Positions 26,602-34,854 of a stretch of 52,460 bases of DNA are shown one piece after another. This stretch comes from Meiothermus taiwanensis DSM 14542. GTDB taxonomy: Bacteria; Deinococcota; Deinococci; Deinococcales; Thermaceae. The stretch's first letter is position 1; each line of letters opens with the position of its first letter. The DNA lies in assembly GCA_000482765.1 (NCBI GenBank), contig AXWR01000022.1:1-52460 (forward strand), read 5' to 3'. Under the pieces are notes generated by a model. It did no database searches and was not told the origin of the DNA. It saw only the letters and a list, made by a program, of their open reading frames with translations. The translations under genes were made by a program, and so were the position numbers.

Positions 26602-27753
26602 ATGCGGGTAATACTGAAGAGCCTGGTGGTGCTGCTGTGGTGCAGCAGCCTAGCGATGACCCAAGGAGCAAGCGTGGAACGCCCGGATGCCCCGCCCCTG
26701 GCGGCTCGAGGCAGCGCGGTGGTGGGGGTCAGAACCCTGCAACTCACCGACCCAAGCCGTCAAAACCGAAGCATTACCGTTGAGGTTTGGTACCCTGCCA
26801 GCGGAGTTCAACAAAATACGGTCTACCAAAGCGCGATCGGCCAGACCCCGGTTCGGATTGCCGGGCGCGCCAACCGGGATGCCGCGCCCGCCAGTGGCAG
26901 GTTCCCACTGATTGTGGCCTCGCACGGTCAGCCCGGCACCCGCTTTCAGTTTGCTTACCTGAATGAGCACCTGGCCAGCCGGGGCTTTGTGGTGGCCGCG
27001 CTCGACCACCCCGGTTCGACCTACCAGACCCTGACCCAGCCAAACTACATCAGCAGCATCGTGGACAGGCCGCTGGATATACTGTTTGCCATTGGCGCGG
27101 TAGCCCAGCAGATTCCGAGCGCTGATGCTAGCAACGTGGGGCTGCTGGGCTACAGCTACGGTGGTTACAGCGTGATCAATGCGGCCGGGGCGGGGTTGGA
27201 TGGTGCGGCCCTGGGCGAATACTGCCGGGCCAGCAACAACGAGGGGCCCTGTTTTGCTCTGCCCTTCTTTGCCCAGCTCGAGGCCCAGCGCGGTGCCAGG
27301 ATTGCTCAGCCTGATCCCCGCATCAAGGCGGTGTTTGCCATGGCCCCCTACGGCCAGCCCTGGGTAGGGGCCCGCTCGCTGGCAAACCTCAAGGTTCCTT
27401 TGTTCGTAGCGGCGGGCGAGGCCGACGATGTGGCCACTTACCGGCGCGATGCGCTGGAGTACTTCCGGCAGGCGGGTTCGCAGGATAAGTACCTCCTGAC
27501 CCTGGTTGCTGCCCAGCACAATCCTTTTGTCGAATGTCCCCCCGAGGTGCGGGGTAGGGAAGAGGACTACTGGCGCTGCTTTGAGCCGGTGTGGGACATG
27601 GAGCGCGCCCACGACCTGGTCAAGCATTTTGCCACCGCTTTTTTCAGGCGCTTTTTGCTGAACGATGGCGAGGCAGGGCGCTTTTTGAACCCCAGTTTGC
27701 CTGGATTCAAACCGCGCACCACCGTAGGGGTCAGGCTGGAAACCGCGAGATGA
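26602..27753 (+). CDS. Secreted alpha/beta hydrolase (dienelactone hydrolase / PAF-acetylhydrolase-like)
   Basis: 383 residues from ATG 26602 (GGAAGGA at 26591-26597). Signal peptide up to about residue 22. LIVASHGQPG supplies the oxyanion region, nucleophile Ser185 in GYSYGGYS, acid in AGEADDVAT, and the catalytic His probably in AAQHNPF near residue 307. Cys pairs near ALGEYC/GPCFAL and VECP/WRCFEP may form disulfides in the exported protein. The substrate is unknown; relatives hydrolyse esters of small or oxidised lipids. It follows pyk by 15 bases and may be read from the same promoter. Confidence 0.82.
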   Translation: MRVILKSLVVLLWCSSLAMTQGASVERPDAPPLAARGSAVVGVRTLQLTDPSRQNRSITVEVWYPASGVQQNTVYQSAIGQTPVRIAGRANRDAAPASGRFPLIVASHGQPGTRFQFAYLNEHLASRGFVVAALDHPGSTYQTLTQPNYISSIVDRPLDILFAIGAVAQQIPSADASNVGLLGYSYGGYSVINAAGAGLDGAALGEYCRASNNEGPCFALPFFAQLEAQRGARIAQPDPRIKAVFAMAPYGQPWVGARSLANLKVPLFVAAGEADDVATYRRDALEYFRQAGSQDKYLLTLVAAQHNPFVECPPEVRGREEDYWRCFEPVWDMERAHDLVKHFATAFFRRFLLNDGEAGRFLNPSLPGFKPRTTVGVRLETAR

Positions 27754-27907
27754 AAGGGTTGCCGATGCCCTGCTGCCCGTTGAGGTAGCAGATTGGCGGG
27801 TTTTGCGCCAAGCCGTAAACCGTGATACAACAGCTTTTAGAGGTCGGAGGGCCTCGAGTCGGGAGCCCCAGCCATGCCACACCACCTGCCAACCCAACGC
27901 CCCCTAA
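27728..27907 (+). pseudogene. Possible gene remnant in the gap before azlC
   Basis: Between 27754 and 28013 there is no intact gene. One forward frame is open for about 58 codons without a start and reads VADALLPVEVADWRVLR, which looks protein-like, ending in TAA near 27903. It could be the tail of a lost gene or chance. Nothing else is seen in the gap apart from the azlC ribosome site. Confidence 0.25.
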
Positions 27908-28013
27908 AGGTCAGCCGCTGCATTAAGCCAATGCTCCGCGAGACGTCCCAGGAAGTCCAGCGGGTCGTTACCATGTTGTGTGGCTCCAACCCAAAGCAGA
28001 AGGAGGCGGGGTG

Positions 28014-28754
28014 GTGAGCCCTCCCCTGAACAGCCCGAAAGATGCCTTCTGGCGGGGTTTTTTGGAGGTAATGCCGATGACCATCGGGGTGATCCCCTTC
28101 GGCCTGGTCACCGGCCTCGCCGGGCTCAAGGCGGGGCTGAACGTCCTTGAGATCACCCTTATGTCGGCCCTGGTGTTCGCAGGGGCCTCACAGTTGGTCG
28201 CACTGCAGCTAATGCATTCGGGGGCGGCGATTCCCCTGGTGCTGCTGGCCGGGCTGGTGGTGAATCTGCGCTATGTGATGTATTCCTCGGCCATTGCCCG
28301 GCACCTGGCACCCTTCCGGGGCTGGCTCAAACCCCTGGCGGCCTTCCTGATGGTGGATCAGAACTTCGCCCTCACCATGGAGCGCCACCAACGATTGGGC
28401 CCTAGGTTCACGCCGTGGTACTTTCTGGGCGGAGGGGTGCCGCAGTATATCGCCTGGGTGGGCAGCACCTACATTGGTGCGCTGCTGGGGGCGCGGGTTC
28501 CCGAAGGCTGGGGCCTCGAGTTCGCCATTCCACTGAGTTTTATGGTGCTCCTGATCCCTGCCCTGCGCGACCGCCCCAGCCTGGCCGCCGCCCTGGTGGG
28601 CGGCCTGGTGGCCACCGCCCTGGTCAGCCTGCCCTACCGCTTGGGGCTGTTTATTGGCGCCCTCGCGGGTATTGCGGCGGGGGTGTGGCTGGAAAACCGC
28701 AAGAGGGGCCCGGCGTGGGAAGATGCCCTGAAGGAGATGAAAAAAGGGCCATAA
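28014..28754 (+). CDS. azlC: AzlC family branched-chain amino acid exporter, large subunit
   Basis: 246 residues from GTG 28014, seven bases after AGGAGG (28001-28006); GTG 28011 is also in frame. Several membrane helices with the family region GVIPFGLVTGLAGLKAG and VNLRYVMYSSAIARHL. Works with the small AzlD subunit to export branched-chain amino acids or related compounds. azlD follows after 52 bases. Confidence 0.9.
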   Translation: MSPPLNSPKDAFWRGFLEVMPMTIGVIPFGLVTGLAGLKAGLNVLEITLMSALVFAGASQLVALQLMHSGAAIPLVLLAGLVVNLRYVMYSSAIARHLAPFRGWLKPLAAFLMVDQNFALTMERHQRLGPRFTPWYFLGGGVPQYIAWVGSTYIGALLGARVPEGWGLEFAIPLSFMVLLIPALRDRPSLAAALVGGLVATALVSLPYRLGLFIGALAGIAAGVWLENRKRGPAWEDALKEMKKGP

Positions 28755-28806
28755 CAGAGCAAAACCCCCCACCACTTCAGAGCACGACCGCTTTTTCCTG
28801 TAGAAC

Positions 28807-29130
28807 ATGACCCCGCTCGATATCTGGCTTAACATCCTGGGGCTTGCCCTGATCGCCTTCGCGGTGCGCTACTACCCCATGACCCTCCTCGAGCGTTTCA
28901 GGTTGCCCTCGCTGGTGCAGCAAGGCCTGCGCTACGTACCTGCCGCAACCCTGGCCGGGCTGGTCTTCCCGGCCTTGCTTACAAAAAACGGCCAGTGGGC
29001 TGGGCTGGCGCACCCCGAGCTGTGGGCCGGGCTGGTTGCCGCGTTGGTGGCCTGGCGTTTCAAGAACGCGCTGCTTACCATTGGGGTGGGGCTGCTGGCC
29101 CTATGGCTGCTGCGCTCGGTGGGTTTATGA
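28807..29130 (+). CDS. azlD: AzlD family amino acid exporter, small subunit
   Basis: 107 residues with four hydrophobic segments; FAVRYYPMTLLERFRLP and VPAATLAGLVFPALL match the AzlD family. Partner of azlC. Its stop overlaps the start of the EamA transporter gene (ATGA at 29127-29130), making a three-gene export unit. Confidence 0.88.
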   Translation: MTPLDIWLNILGLALIAFAVRYYPMTLLERFRLPSLVQQGLRYVPAATLAGLVFPALLTKNGQWAGLAHPELWAGLVAALVAWRFKNALLTIGVGLLALWLLRSVGL

Positions 29131-29996
29131 GGCTTGCTTTTTGGGCCCCGATTATCTTTGTGCTGCTGTGGAGCACCGGCTTCGTGGGGGCCAAGTTTGG
29201 GCTGCCCTACGCCGAGCCCTTCACCTTTTTGTGGGTGCGGATGCTGATTGTGGCGGGGCTGCTGACGGCGCTGGCCGGGCTGCTGCGCTCGGCCTGGCCC
29301 AGGGGCTGGGCCCTGAACCTGCACATCGGGGTCTCGGGGCTGCTGCTGCACGCGGGCTATCTGGGCGGGGTGTTTTTTGCCATCTCGCGGGGGATGCCCG
29401 CCGGGCTGGCGGCCCTGATTGTGGGCTTGCAGCCCATCCTGACCGCTCTTTTGGCCCAGCCGCTGCTGCGCGAACGGGTGGGTATGGTGCAGTGGGCCGG
29501 CCTGCTGCTGGGCTTTGTGGGGGTGGGGCTGGTGGTGGGGGAGAAGGCCCTGGGCGCTCGAGTTCTGCCCATCGAGCCCTCGGCCTTTGCGGCCATCGTT
29601 CTGGCCCTGTTCTCCACCACGCTGGGCACGCTGTACCAGAAGCGCTTTGCCGTACAGATGCCCCTTATCGGCGGGACGGTGGTGCAGTACCTGGCGGCGG
29701 CGGTGGGGTTGTTTGTTTTAGCCCTGCTCTTTGGCGAGACCATGCAGATCCAGTGGACGCCGCAGTTCATCCTGGCCATGGCCTGGCTGGTTCTGGTGCT
29801 CTCGGTGGGGGCCATTCTGCTCCTGATGTACCTGATCCGGCACAACTCGGCCAGCCGCGTGGCCAGCCTGTTTTACCTGGTGCCCCCGGCCACCGCGCTG
29901 GAAGCCTATTTTCTGTTTGGCGAGCGGCTCGGGGGGCTGGCCCTGCTGGGGATGGGCCTGGCCGCCCTGGGGGTGGCCCTGGTGGTGCGGCGCTGA
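29127..29996 (+). CDS. EamA (DMT) family transporter
   Basis: 289 residues from ATG 29127. Ten predicted membrane helices as two EamA repeats: the first begins IFVLLWSTGFVGAKFGLPYA, the second near residue 150 (FAAIVLALFSTTLGTLYQKR). Family members export amino acids or metabolites; coupling to azlCD supports amino-acid efflux (inference). A basic end LVVRR finishes the last helix. Confidence 0.88.
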   Translation: MRLAFWAPIIFVLLWSTGFVGAKFGLPYAEPFTFLWVRMLIVAGLLTALAGLLRSAWPRGWALNLHIGVSGLLLHAGYLGGVFFAISRGMPAGLAALIVGLQPILTALLAQPLLRERVGMVQWAGLLLGFVGVGLVVGEKALGARVLPIEPSAFAAIVLALFSTTLGTLYQKRFAVQMPLIGGTVVQYLAAAVGLFVLALLFGETMQIQWTPQFILAMAWLVLVLSVGAILLLMYLIRHNSASRVASLFYLVPPATALEAYFLFGERLGGLALLGMGLAALGVALVVRR

Positions 29997-30001
29997 AGCG
30001 T

Positions 30002-31072
30002 TCAGGTCGTGGCAACGCTTGCCTTGCTTCTGGAGGCGATCTCCTTCCGCACCACCGGCGCTACCTCGGTGCCTAGAAGCTCGATAGCCCGCAGAACCTT
30101 GCGGTGCGGGAGGGTGCCCACGGTGAGCTGGAGCAAGAAGCGCTGGTGACCGAAAATTTCGTGCTGGAACAGGATTTTCTCGATGATCTGCTCGGGGTGG
30201 CCCACAAAGTTGGCCCCGCGCAGGCCGGTGGAGCCTTCGTACTGGGCGCGGCTCTGGGGGGGCCAGCCGCGCTCGCGTCCGATGCGGTTCATGATGTAGC
30301 TGCTGCTGGCGTAGGCCAGCTCGAGGGCCTCCCGGGGGTCATCGGCGATAAAGCCGTGCGAGTTGATGGAAAGGGGCTGGGGGGCGTGGCCCAGCCGCTG
30401 GGCGGTCTGGCGGTAAAGCTCGAAGAGGGGGGCAAAGCGCTCGGGCATCCCGCCGATGATGGCCAGAGCCATGGGCAGGCCCAGGCTGGCCGCGCGCACC
30501 ACCGACTGCGGCGTGCCGCCCACCGCCACCCAGACCGGTAGGGGGTTCTGCACCGGACGGGGATAGACCGCCTGGTCGTGCAGGGCGGGGCGGAACCGGC
30601 CGCTCCAGGTGACGCGCTCCTGCTCGCGGATTTTCAGCAGAAGCTCGAGCTTCTCTTCAAACAGCTCGTCGTAATCGTCGAGGTTGTAGCCAAACAGCGG
30701 GAACGACTCGATAAAAGAGCCCCGACCCGCCATAATCTCGGCCCGGCCCCCCGAGAGCAGATCCAGGGTGGCAAACTGCTGGAAGACCCGCACCGGGTCG
30801 TCGGAGCTGAGCACGGTGACGGCGCTCGAGAGCCGGATGCGCTGGGTGCGCCCGGCAATGGCCGCCAGGATGACCGCCGGGGCCGAGGCCAGGTACTCCT
30901 CGCGGTGGTGCTCGCCCACCGCAAACACGTCCAGCCCCACCTGGTCGGCCAGCTGGGCCTGCTCGAGCAAGTCCTGCATGCGCTGGGCAGGGTCTAGAAG
31001 CCGACCGGTGTAGGGGTCGGGGGTGTTTTCTACAAAGGTGTAGAGGCCAATTTCAAAGGGCTTGGGCTCCAT
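30002..31072 (-). CDS. LLM-class flavin-dependent oxidoreductase (luciferase-like)
   Basis: 356 residues from ATG 31072; TATACT lies six bases upstream with no ribosome site, so leaderless. Luciferase-like TIM barrel: [55 protein letters not shown] split over residues about 55-130, and [12 protein letters not shown]. Such enzymes use FMNH2 (or F420) to oxidise organic substrates; the substrate is unknown. Convergent with the EamA gene, five bases apart. Confidence 0.9.
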   Translation of the reverse strand: MEPKPFEIGLYTFVENTPDPYTGRLLDPAQRMQDLLEQAQLADQVGLDVFAVGEHHREEYLASAPAVILAAIAGRTQRIRLSSAVTVLSSDDPVRVFQQFATLDLLSGGRAEIMAGRGSFIESFPLFGYNLDDYDELFEEKLELLLKIREQERVTWSGRFRPALHDQAVYPRPVQNPLPVWVAVGGTPQSVVRAASLGLPMALAIIGGMPERFAPLFELYRQTAQRLGHAPQPLSINSHGFIADDPREALELAYASSSYIMNRIGRERGWPPQSRAQYEGSTGLRGANFVGHPEQIIEKILFQHEIFGHQRFLLQLTVGTLPHRKVLRAIELLGTEVAPVVRKEIASRSKASVATT

Positions 31073-31130
31073 GCCGGTAGTATACTTTTTATAGCACTAG
31101 CAAACCTGGACTGGATTACCATGGGTGCTC

Positions 31131-32141
31131 TCAGGCCTCCCGCCGCACCAGGCTTTGCAGGATTTCCAGCACCAGCGCCCCATAAGCGCCCCGTGGGGCC
31201 CCGCGCAGCACCGGCTCGAGGGCTTCCAGCCCCTCGGCCAGCAGCCGCTCGGCCACCTGCTGGGCATGGGCCACCGCCCCCGACTGCAACAGCCGCTGGT
31301 GCAGCCACTGCACCTCCGGGGCCGGCTTTTGCTCCCTAGGAATGCGCAAAAGGGCCTCGGCCCGGCGGCGCTCCTCGGGGCTGGCCTGCTGCAAAAAGCG
31401 CAGCAAAATAAGGGTGCGCTTGCCCTCCCAAAGGTCGCCGGCGATCTCTTTGCCGTACTTGGCGGGGTCGCCCATCAGGTTGAGCACGTCGTCCACAATC
31501 TGGAACCCGATCCCCAGCTTCATCCCCGCCTCGGTGAAGGCGGCGGGCGGCTCTGCCCCGGCAGCCAGCGCCCCCAGCCGCAGCGGGGCTACCGCGGTGT
31601 AGTAGGCGGCCTTCTGGCCCACCATCTCCAGGTAGTCCGCCTCGCCCAGGTCGAAGCGCTGCCCCTCCATCCAGCTCATCTCCAGGTGCTGGCCCTGGGC
31701 GGTTTGCTCCACCATGTGCACAAACTCGAGCAACACCCCCCGGGAAGCCCCCGCCTCCACCAGCAGGGCCCACTGCCGCGCATGCAGGGCATCGCCGGCG
31801 TTGAGGGCCAGCGGCACCCCGTACAGCTTGTGCAAAGCCGGCTTGCCGCGCCGTTCGTCGGAGGCGTCCTCGATGTCGTCGTGAATCAGGGCCCAGTTCT
31901 GGAAAAGCTCGAGCGCCGCCGCAACGGGCAAAACCTCTTCCAGCGAAGCCCCATAGGCCAGCCCGGTGTACACCAGCAGCGTACCCCGCAGCATCTTGCC
32001 GCCGCGCTCGGGGTAGTCGCGCAGCATCCGGGCAAACTGGGCCAGCTCGAGGCGGGTGGCCGCTTCGGGCTTGGGCAGCGCCTCCAGCAGGTACTGCTGG
32101 ATGGCCGCCCGCACCTGGGCCGGAGAAAGATCGGCAACCAT
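31131..32141 (-). CDS. Polyprenyl diphosphate synthase (trans type)
   Basis: 336 residues from ATG 32141; TAGTAT (32153-32148) lies six bases upstream, so leaderless. First aspartate-rich motif LIHDDIEDASDERRGKP (DDIED at 88-92) and second GFQIVDDVLNLMGD, plus GGKMLRG for diphosphate binding. Makes C15-C20 or longer prenyl diphosphates from IPP for quinones or carotenoids; product length cannot be fixed from sequence by eye. dxs, which feeds IPP synthesis, lies 3.5 kb away. Confidence 0.93.
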   Translation of the reverse strand: MVADLSPAQVRAAIQQYLLEALPKPEAATRLELAQFARMLRDYPERGGKMLRGTLLVYTGLAYGASLEEVLPVAAALELFQNWALIHDDIEDASDERRGKPALHKLYGVPLALNAGDALHARQWALLVEAGASRGVLLEFVHMVEQTAQGQHLEMSWMEGQRFDLGEADYLEMVGQKAAYYTAVAPLRLGALAAGAEPPAAFTEAGMKLGIGFQIVDDVLNLMGDPAKYGKEIAGDLWEGKRTLILLRFLQQASPEERRRAEALLRIPREQKPAPEVQWLHQRLLQSGAVAHAQQVAERLLAEGLEALEPVLRGAPRGAYGALVLEILQSLVRREA

Positions 32142-32296
32142 GCCCAAATACTACCCCCACACGCCCCCGCCCGACACCGCCTGCCAAAAATGCCTGCGCG
32201 ATCGCACCCACCCCACACCAAACTCAACCCGAAACCAGTCCAGAACATCACGGAAGCACTTTCACCAAATAACCCATTCTGTTTTGCGCAAAATGC

Positions 32297-32425
32297 TATA
32301 ATGCTCCCGTCGAGCAGTTCGATAGCGCACTTTGAAAGCCAGCTTTTGCGATGAAAAAGGCAAACCCACGCCACAAAAAATCTAAAAGCGTGGAAAAGTA
32401 AGCCCTCATCGCAAAAAACGCACTT
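32297..32425 (+). ncRNA. Candidate structured RNA or leader element before the CRISPR array
   Basis: A consensus TATAAT (32297-32302) is followed by nested inverted repeats: outer arms TTTTGCGATGA (32344-32354) and TCATCGCAAAA (32406-32416), inner arms CCACGC (32366-32371) and GCGTGG (32388-32393). A direct repeat CGCACTTT flanks them (32327-32334 and 32419-32426). AT-richer than surroundings, with no open frame of note. It could be a small RNA, part of the CRISPR leader, or a MITE-like remnant. No -35 seen. Confidence 0.4.
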
Positions 32426-32433
32426 TTTACCCC

Positions 32434-32462
32434 AGTTATCCACAGGGGAGCTGTGGATAACT
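32434..32462. promoter_or_regulatory. DnaA-box palindrome in the CRISPR leader
   Basis: AGTTATCCACAG (32434-32445) and CTGTGGATAACT (32451-32462) form a perfect 12-base-pair palindrome around GGGAG. Each arm holds a perfect DnaA box. It is 64 bases before the first CRISPR repeat and about 10 kb from oriC. Could bind DnaA (titration or regulation), or simply form a hairpin. Confidence 0.6.
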
Positions 32463-32525
32463 CCACTTTCTCATAAATACCCCCTCCAGCACCCCTGTAC
32501 AGCACGGCGTTTAACGGGGTATGCT

Positions 32526-32783
32526 GTCGCAAACAAAAAGCCCCGTAAGGGGATTGCAACTTGGGTTTACGCATAACAAACACCCCTCACGCTTGGGTCG
32601 CAAACAAAAAGCCCCGTAAGGGGATTGCAACACTGACCTTGCCTCTACATCCGTGCTTGGCGGATATCGGCCAGTCGCAAACAAAAAGCCCCGTAAGGGG
32701 ATTGCAACCCGACCGCCGCCGCGATGTGTTCTGCCGCCCGCGTGACATGTCGCAAACAAAAAGCCCCGTAAGGGGATTGCAAC
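32526..32783 (+). CRISPR. Short CRISPR array, four 35-base repeats and three spacers, no cas genes nearby
   Basis: Identical repeats at 32526-32560, 32597-32631, 32674-32708 and 32749-32783, starting GTCGCAAACA, with a CCCC-GTAA-GGGG stem, and ending GATTGCAAC. Spacers are 36, 42 and 40 bases. The last part matches the Thermus type whose crRNA 5' tag is ATTGCAAC, so transcription is probably forward, with the leader on the left (32142-32525, AT-rich, otherwise gene-free). No cas gene occurs anywhere in the window. All four repeats are perfect, so the array is not decayed. Short hairpin GCCAA/TTGGC follows at about 32787-32806. Confidence 0.97.
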
Positions 32784-32865
32784 AAAGCCAAACTTCGTGG
32801 CTTGGCGCGGCGAGGAAGAATGCTTCCGTGTGCCAGCGTGAGGGTGGGAACTGGTGGGTTTTCTG

Positions 32866-33276
32866 CTATTCCAATAGCTTCATCAGTTGCTCGGGGCGGA
32901 TTATCCGGGTTTTTCCCACTTTTTTTAGGGATAAGACGTGCTCTTCGTCCAGACTAACCAGGTAGTTGGCTTTGCCTTCGGTGGCAATAAGCAGTATCAG
33001 GTCGTCGTCGGTGTCTTGTGACAAGGGTTTGGCTTTACCGTGCGGCACCAGCTCGGCTCTGGCCTTGAGGGTGTTGATCATTGCCCCGGCTTGGGCAGGC
33101 CGGATAATATCTTTGAACTTGGCGTAACGGCTTACGCGACGCAGCTCAGCAAGCTGTGCCCTGGAGGTGAGGAGGGTAAACTGGCCGCTCCGCCAGGCCC
33201 AGTACACCCGGGCTACGCGGGACGCAGGGGCAATGAGAGTAGAAATGTAGATGTTGGTGTCGAGGACTACCCTCAC
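32866..33276 (-). CDS. PIN-domain ribonuclease toxin
   Basis: 136 residues from GTG 33276. N-terminal VVLDTNIYISTLI gives the first acidic residue (Asp6); TDDDLILLIAT and YLVSLDEEHV hold the later acidic positions of the PIN fold. Related to the COG1569-type toxins. Acts as an RNase of a type II toxin-antitoxin pair. Start overlaps the antitoxin stop (GTGA at 33276-33273). Lies between the CRISPR array and pspA. Confidence 0.85.
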   Translation of the reverse strand: MRVVLDTNIYISTLIAPASRVARVYWAWRSGQFTLLTSRAQLAELRRVSRYAKFKDIIRPAQAGAMINTLKARAELVPHGKAKPLSQDTDDDLILLIATEGKANYLVSLDEEHVLSLKKVGKTRIIRPEQLMKLLE

Positions 33277-33500
33277 TGTTTTTTACGGGCTTTTCGCACA
33301 GCTTCCACCGCCATTTGTACGGCTTGCTGGTCGCTAATTTTGCTGGCCTTGGCTCCGGCTTTGCGCACCTCGGCGTCCCAGTTGGAAAGCTTCACGGCCT
33401 CGTCAAGGATTTTTTCAAGCTCTTTGACCCACCTGCGCCCTTTGATGCGCTTGAAGGCCTCGAGTTTTTTGTTGATCTCCTCGGGCAATGCGGCGGCCAT
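33273..33500 (-). CDS. Antitoxin partner of the PIN toxin
   Basis: 75 residues from ATG 33500; TATCCT (33512-33507) lies six bases upstream, so the transcript is probably leaderless. Begins MAAALPEEINKKLEAF and is highly charged, with basic end RKARKKQ. The segment WVKELEKILDEAVKLSNWDAEV is helical; no clear DNA-binding fold is recognised. Called antitoxin from size, overlap and order (antitoxin first). Confidence 0.7.
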   Translation of the reverse strand: MAAALPEEINKKLEAFKRIKGRRWVKELEKILDEAVKLSNWDAEVRKAGAKASKISDQQAVQMAVEAVRKARKKQ

Positions 33501-33618
33501 GCCTCGAGGATAGCACACCCAGTGGGCGGGCGTTTCGCCGTTTGATCCCGGCTTTGCGTGCGGTGGAGGTTGTGAGGGGGGTGGGGGTGCGCTACACTGG
33601 GTTGCAGGAGGGACAAGT

Positions 33619-34281
33619 ATGGGTATTCTCGACCGGCTTTCGCGCCTGATTCGGGCCAATATCAACGATCTGATTAAGCGGGCCGAAGACCCGGAAAAAA
33701 TCATCGAGCAGGCCTTGGAAGACATGCGGGCCACCCTGCGCGAGGCCCGGATGGAGGTGGCCGAGGCCATGGCCGAGCTGAAGAAGCTCGAGCGCGAGCA
33801 GCAAAGCTACGCCGAGCAGGCCCGGGCCTGGGAGCAAAAAGCCGCCGAGGCCCTCAAGGCGGGGCGTGAAGACCTGGCCCGCGAGGCCCTCAAGCGCAAG
33901 CAGCAGGCCCAGGCCCTGGCCGATGGCTTTGCCCAGCAAGTGGCCCAGCAACAGACCCTGGTCAACCAGCTCACCACCCAGCTCAAGGCCCTGGAGGGCA
34001 AAATTCAGGAGTCCGAGGCCAAAAAAGCCCTGCTCATTGCCCGCAAGAAGGGCGTGGAGGCCGCCGAGACGGTGCGCAGGTTCGAGTCCAAGGTGGACGC
34101 CCACAGCGCGCTGGAGGCCTTCGAAGACATGGAGCGCCGCATCGAGGCCATGGAGGACAAACACGCGGCCCTTTTGGAAATGGACAAAAGCGATGTGGAG
34201 AAGGAGCTCGAGCGCCTGGGCAGCAATAAAGAGGTGGAAGAAGACCTGGCCCGCCTCAAGCGTGAACTGGGGATGGCCTAA
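33619..34281 (+). CDS. PspA/IM30 (Vipp1) family membrane-stress protein
   Basis: 220 residues from ATG 33619 with GGAGGG upstream. Starts MGILDRLSRLIRANINDLIKRAEDPEKII, the amphipathic membrane-binding helix typical of the family, then long coiled coils (helices 2-5) with heavy Ala/Glu/Lys/Gln content. Assembles into ESCRT-III-like rings that protect the cytoplasmic membrane. No pspF or pspBC gene is nearby. Two envelope proteins follow. Confidence 0.93.
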   Translation: MGILDRLSRLIRANINDLIKRAEDPEKIIEQALEDMRATLREARMEVAEAMAELKKLEREQQSYAEQARAWEQKAAEALKAGREDLAREALKRKQQAQALADGFAQQVAQQQTLVNQLTTQLKALEGKIQESEAKKALLIARKKGVEAAETVRRFESKVDAHSALEAFEDMERRIEAMEDKHAALLEMDKSDVEKELERLGSNKEVEEDLARLKRELGMA

Positions 34282-34371
34282 GGGCTTTGACGGGAAAAGT
34301 CGGCTGAGCCCCAAGCCCGGACGCCTGGGCGGTTTTGCACTTTGCGAAGGGGGCTGTACTCTTAAGGCAAC

Positions 34372-34845
34372 ATGGCCGGTATTGCCCTGTTGGAGCTGAT
34401 GCTCTTGTTGCTGGCGGTGGGGCTTTTGGTCTGGGTGTTTGGGGCCAGCCGGAACCTGCCACCAGCGCAAGAAGAGCAGGCTCACCGGCTACAGGCGGCC
34501 CTGGCCGAGATTGAGCGGCAGGGGAGGCGGCTGCCCCATCTGCGCGATGCGCTCAAAGAGGCCCAGCAGTACGGGCGGAACCTGGGTAAGTTGCTGCCGC
34601 AACTGGCCGAGCTCGAGCGCTTCTTAGCCAAGCCCAGCACCCAAGGCCCCACCCGCGACCGCCTGCTGGTGCGCCACCACGAGCTTACGCGGGGCTTTGA
34701 GCGGGGTGTGGAATACCTCGAGCGCCTGGGGGCCGAGCTGTTGCTGGTCTCAGGCTCGGAGGAGCCCCTGGCCCTGGCCGAGCTGCCGCAGCTCTTAATC
34801 GAATTGCGCGAGGTTTTACATCCATCCCCCCTCACCCGGGGGTAA
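34372..34845 (+). CDS. Membrane-anchored coiled-coil protein, function unknown
   Basis: 157 residues from ATG 34372. One N-terminal membrane helix (about 4-24), then an Arg/Glu/Leu/Gln-rich helical domain with heptad-like spacing. No family recognised. Position after pspA and before a lipoprotein suggests an envelope-maintenance role (inference). Confidence 0.65.
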   Translation: MAGIALLELMLLLLAVGLLVWVFGASRNLPPAQEEQAHRLQAALAEIERQGRRLPHLRDALKEAQQYGRNLGKLLPQLAELERFLAKPSTQGPTRDRLLVRHHELTRGFERGVEYLERLGAELLLVSGSEEPLALAELPQLLIELREVLHPSPLTRG

Positions 34846-34854
34846 ATTGGGGCG

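Noticed and set aside
26650..27897. 415-codon reverse open frame opposite the secreted hydrolase
   Set aside because: No ribosome site or family likeness; the forward gene has signal peptide and catalytic motifs.
32787..32806. Fifth, degenerate CRISPR repeat after the last one
   Set aside because: Only a short GCCAA/TTGGC hairpin is present; no repeat-like sequence can be aligned.
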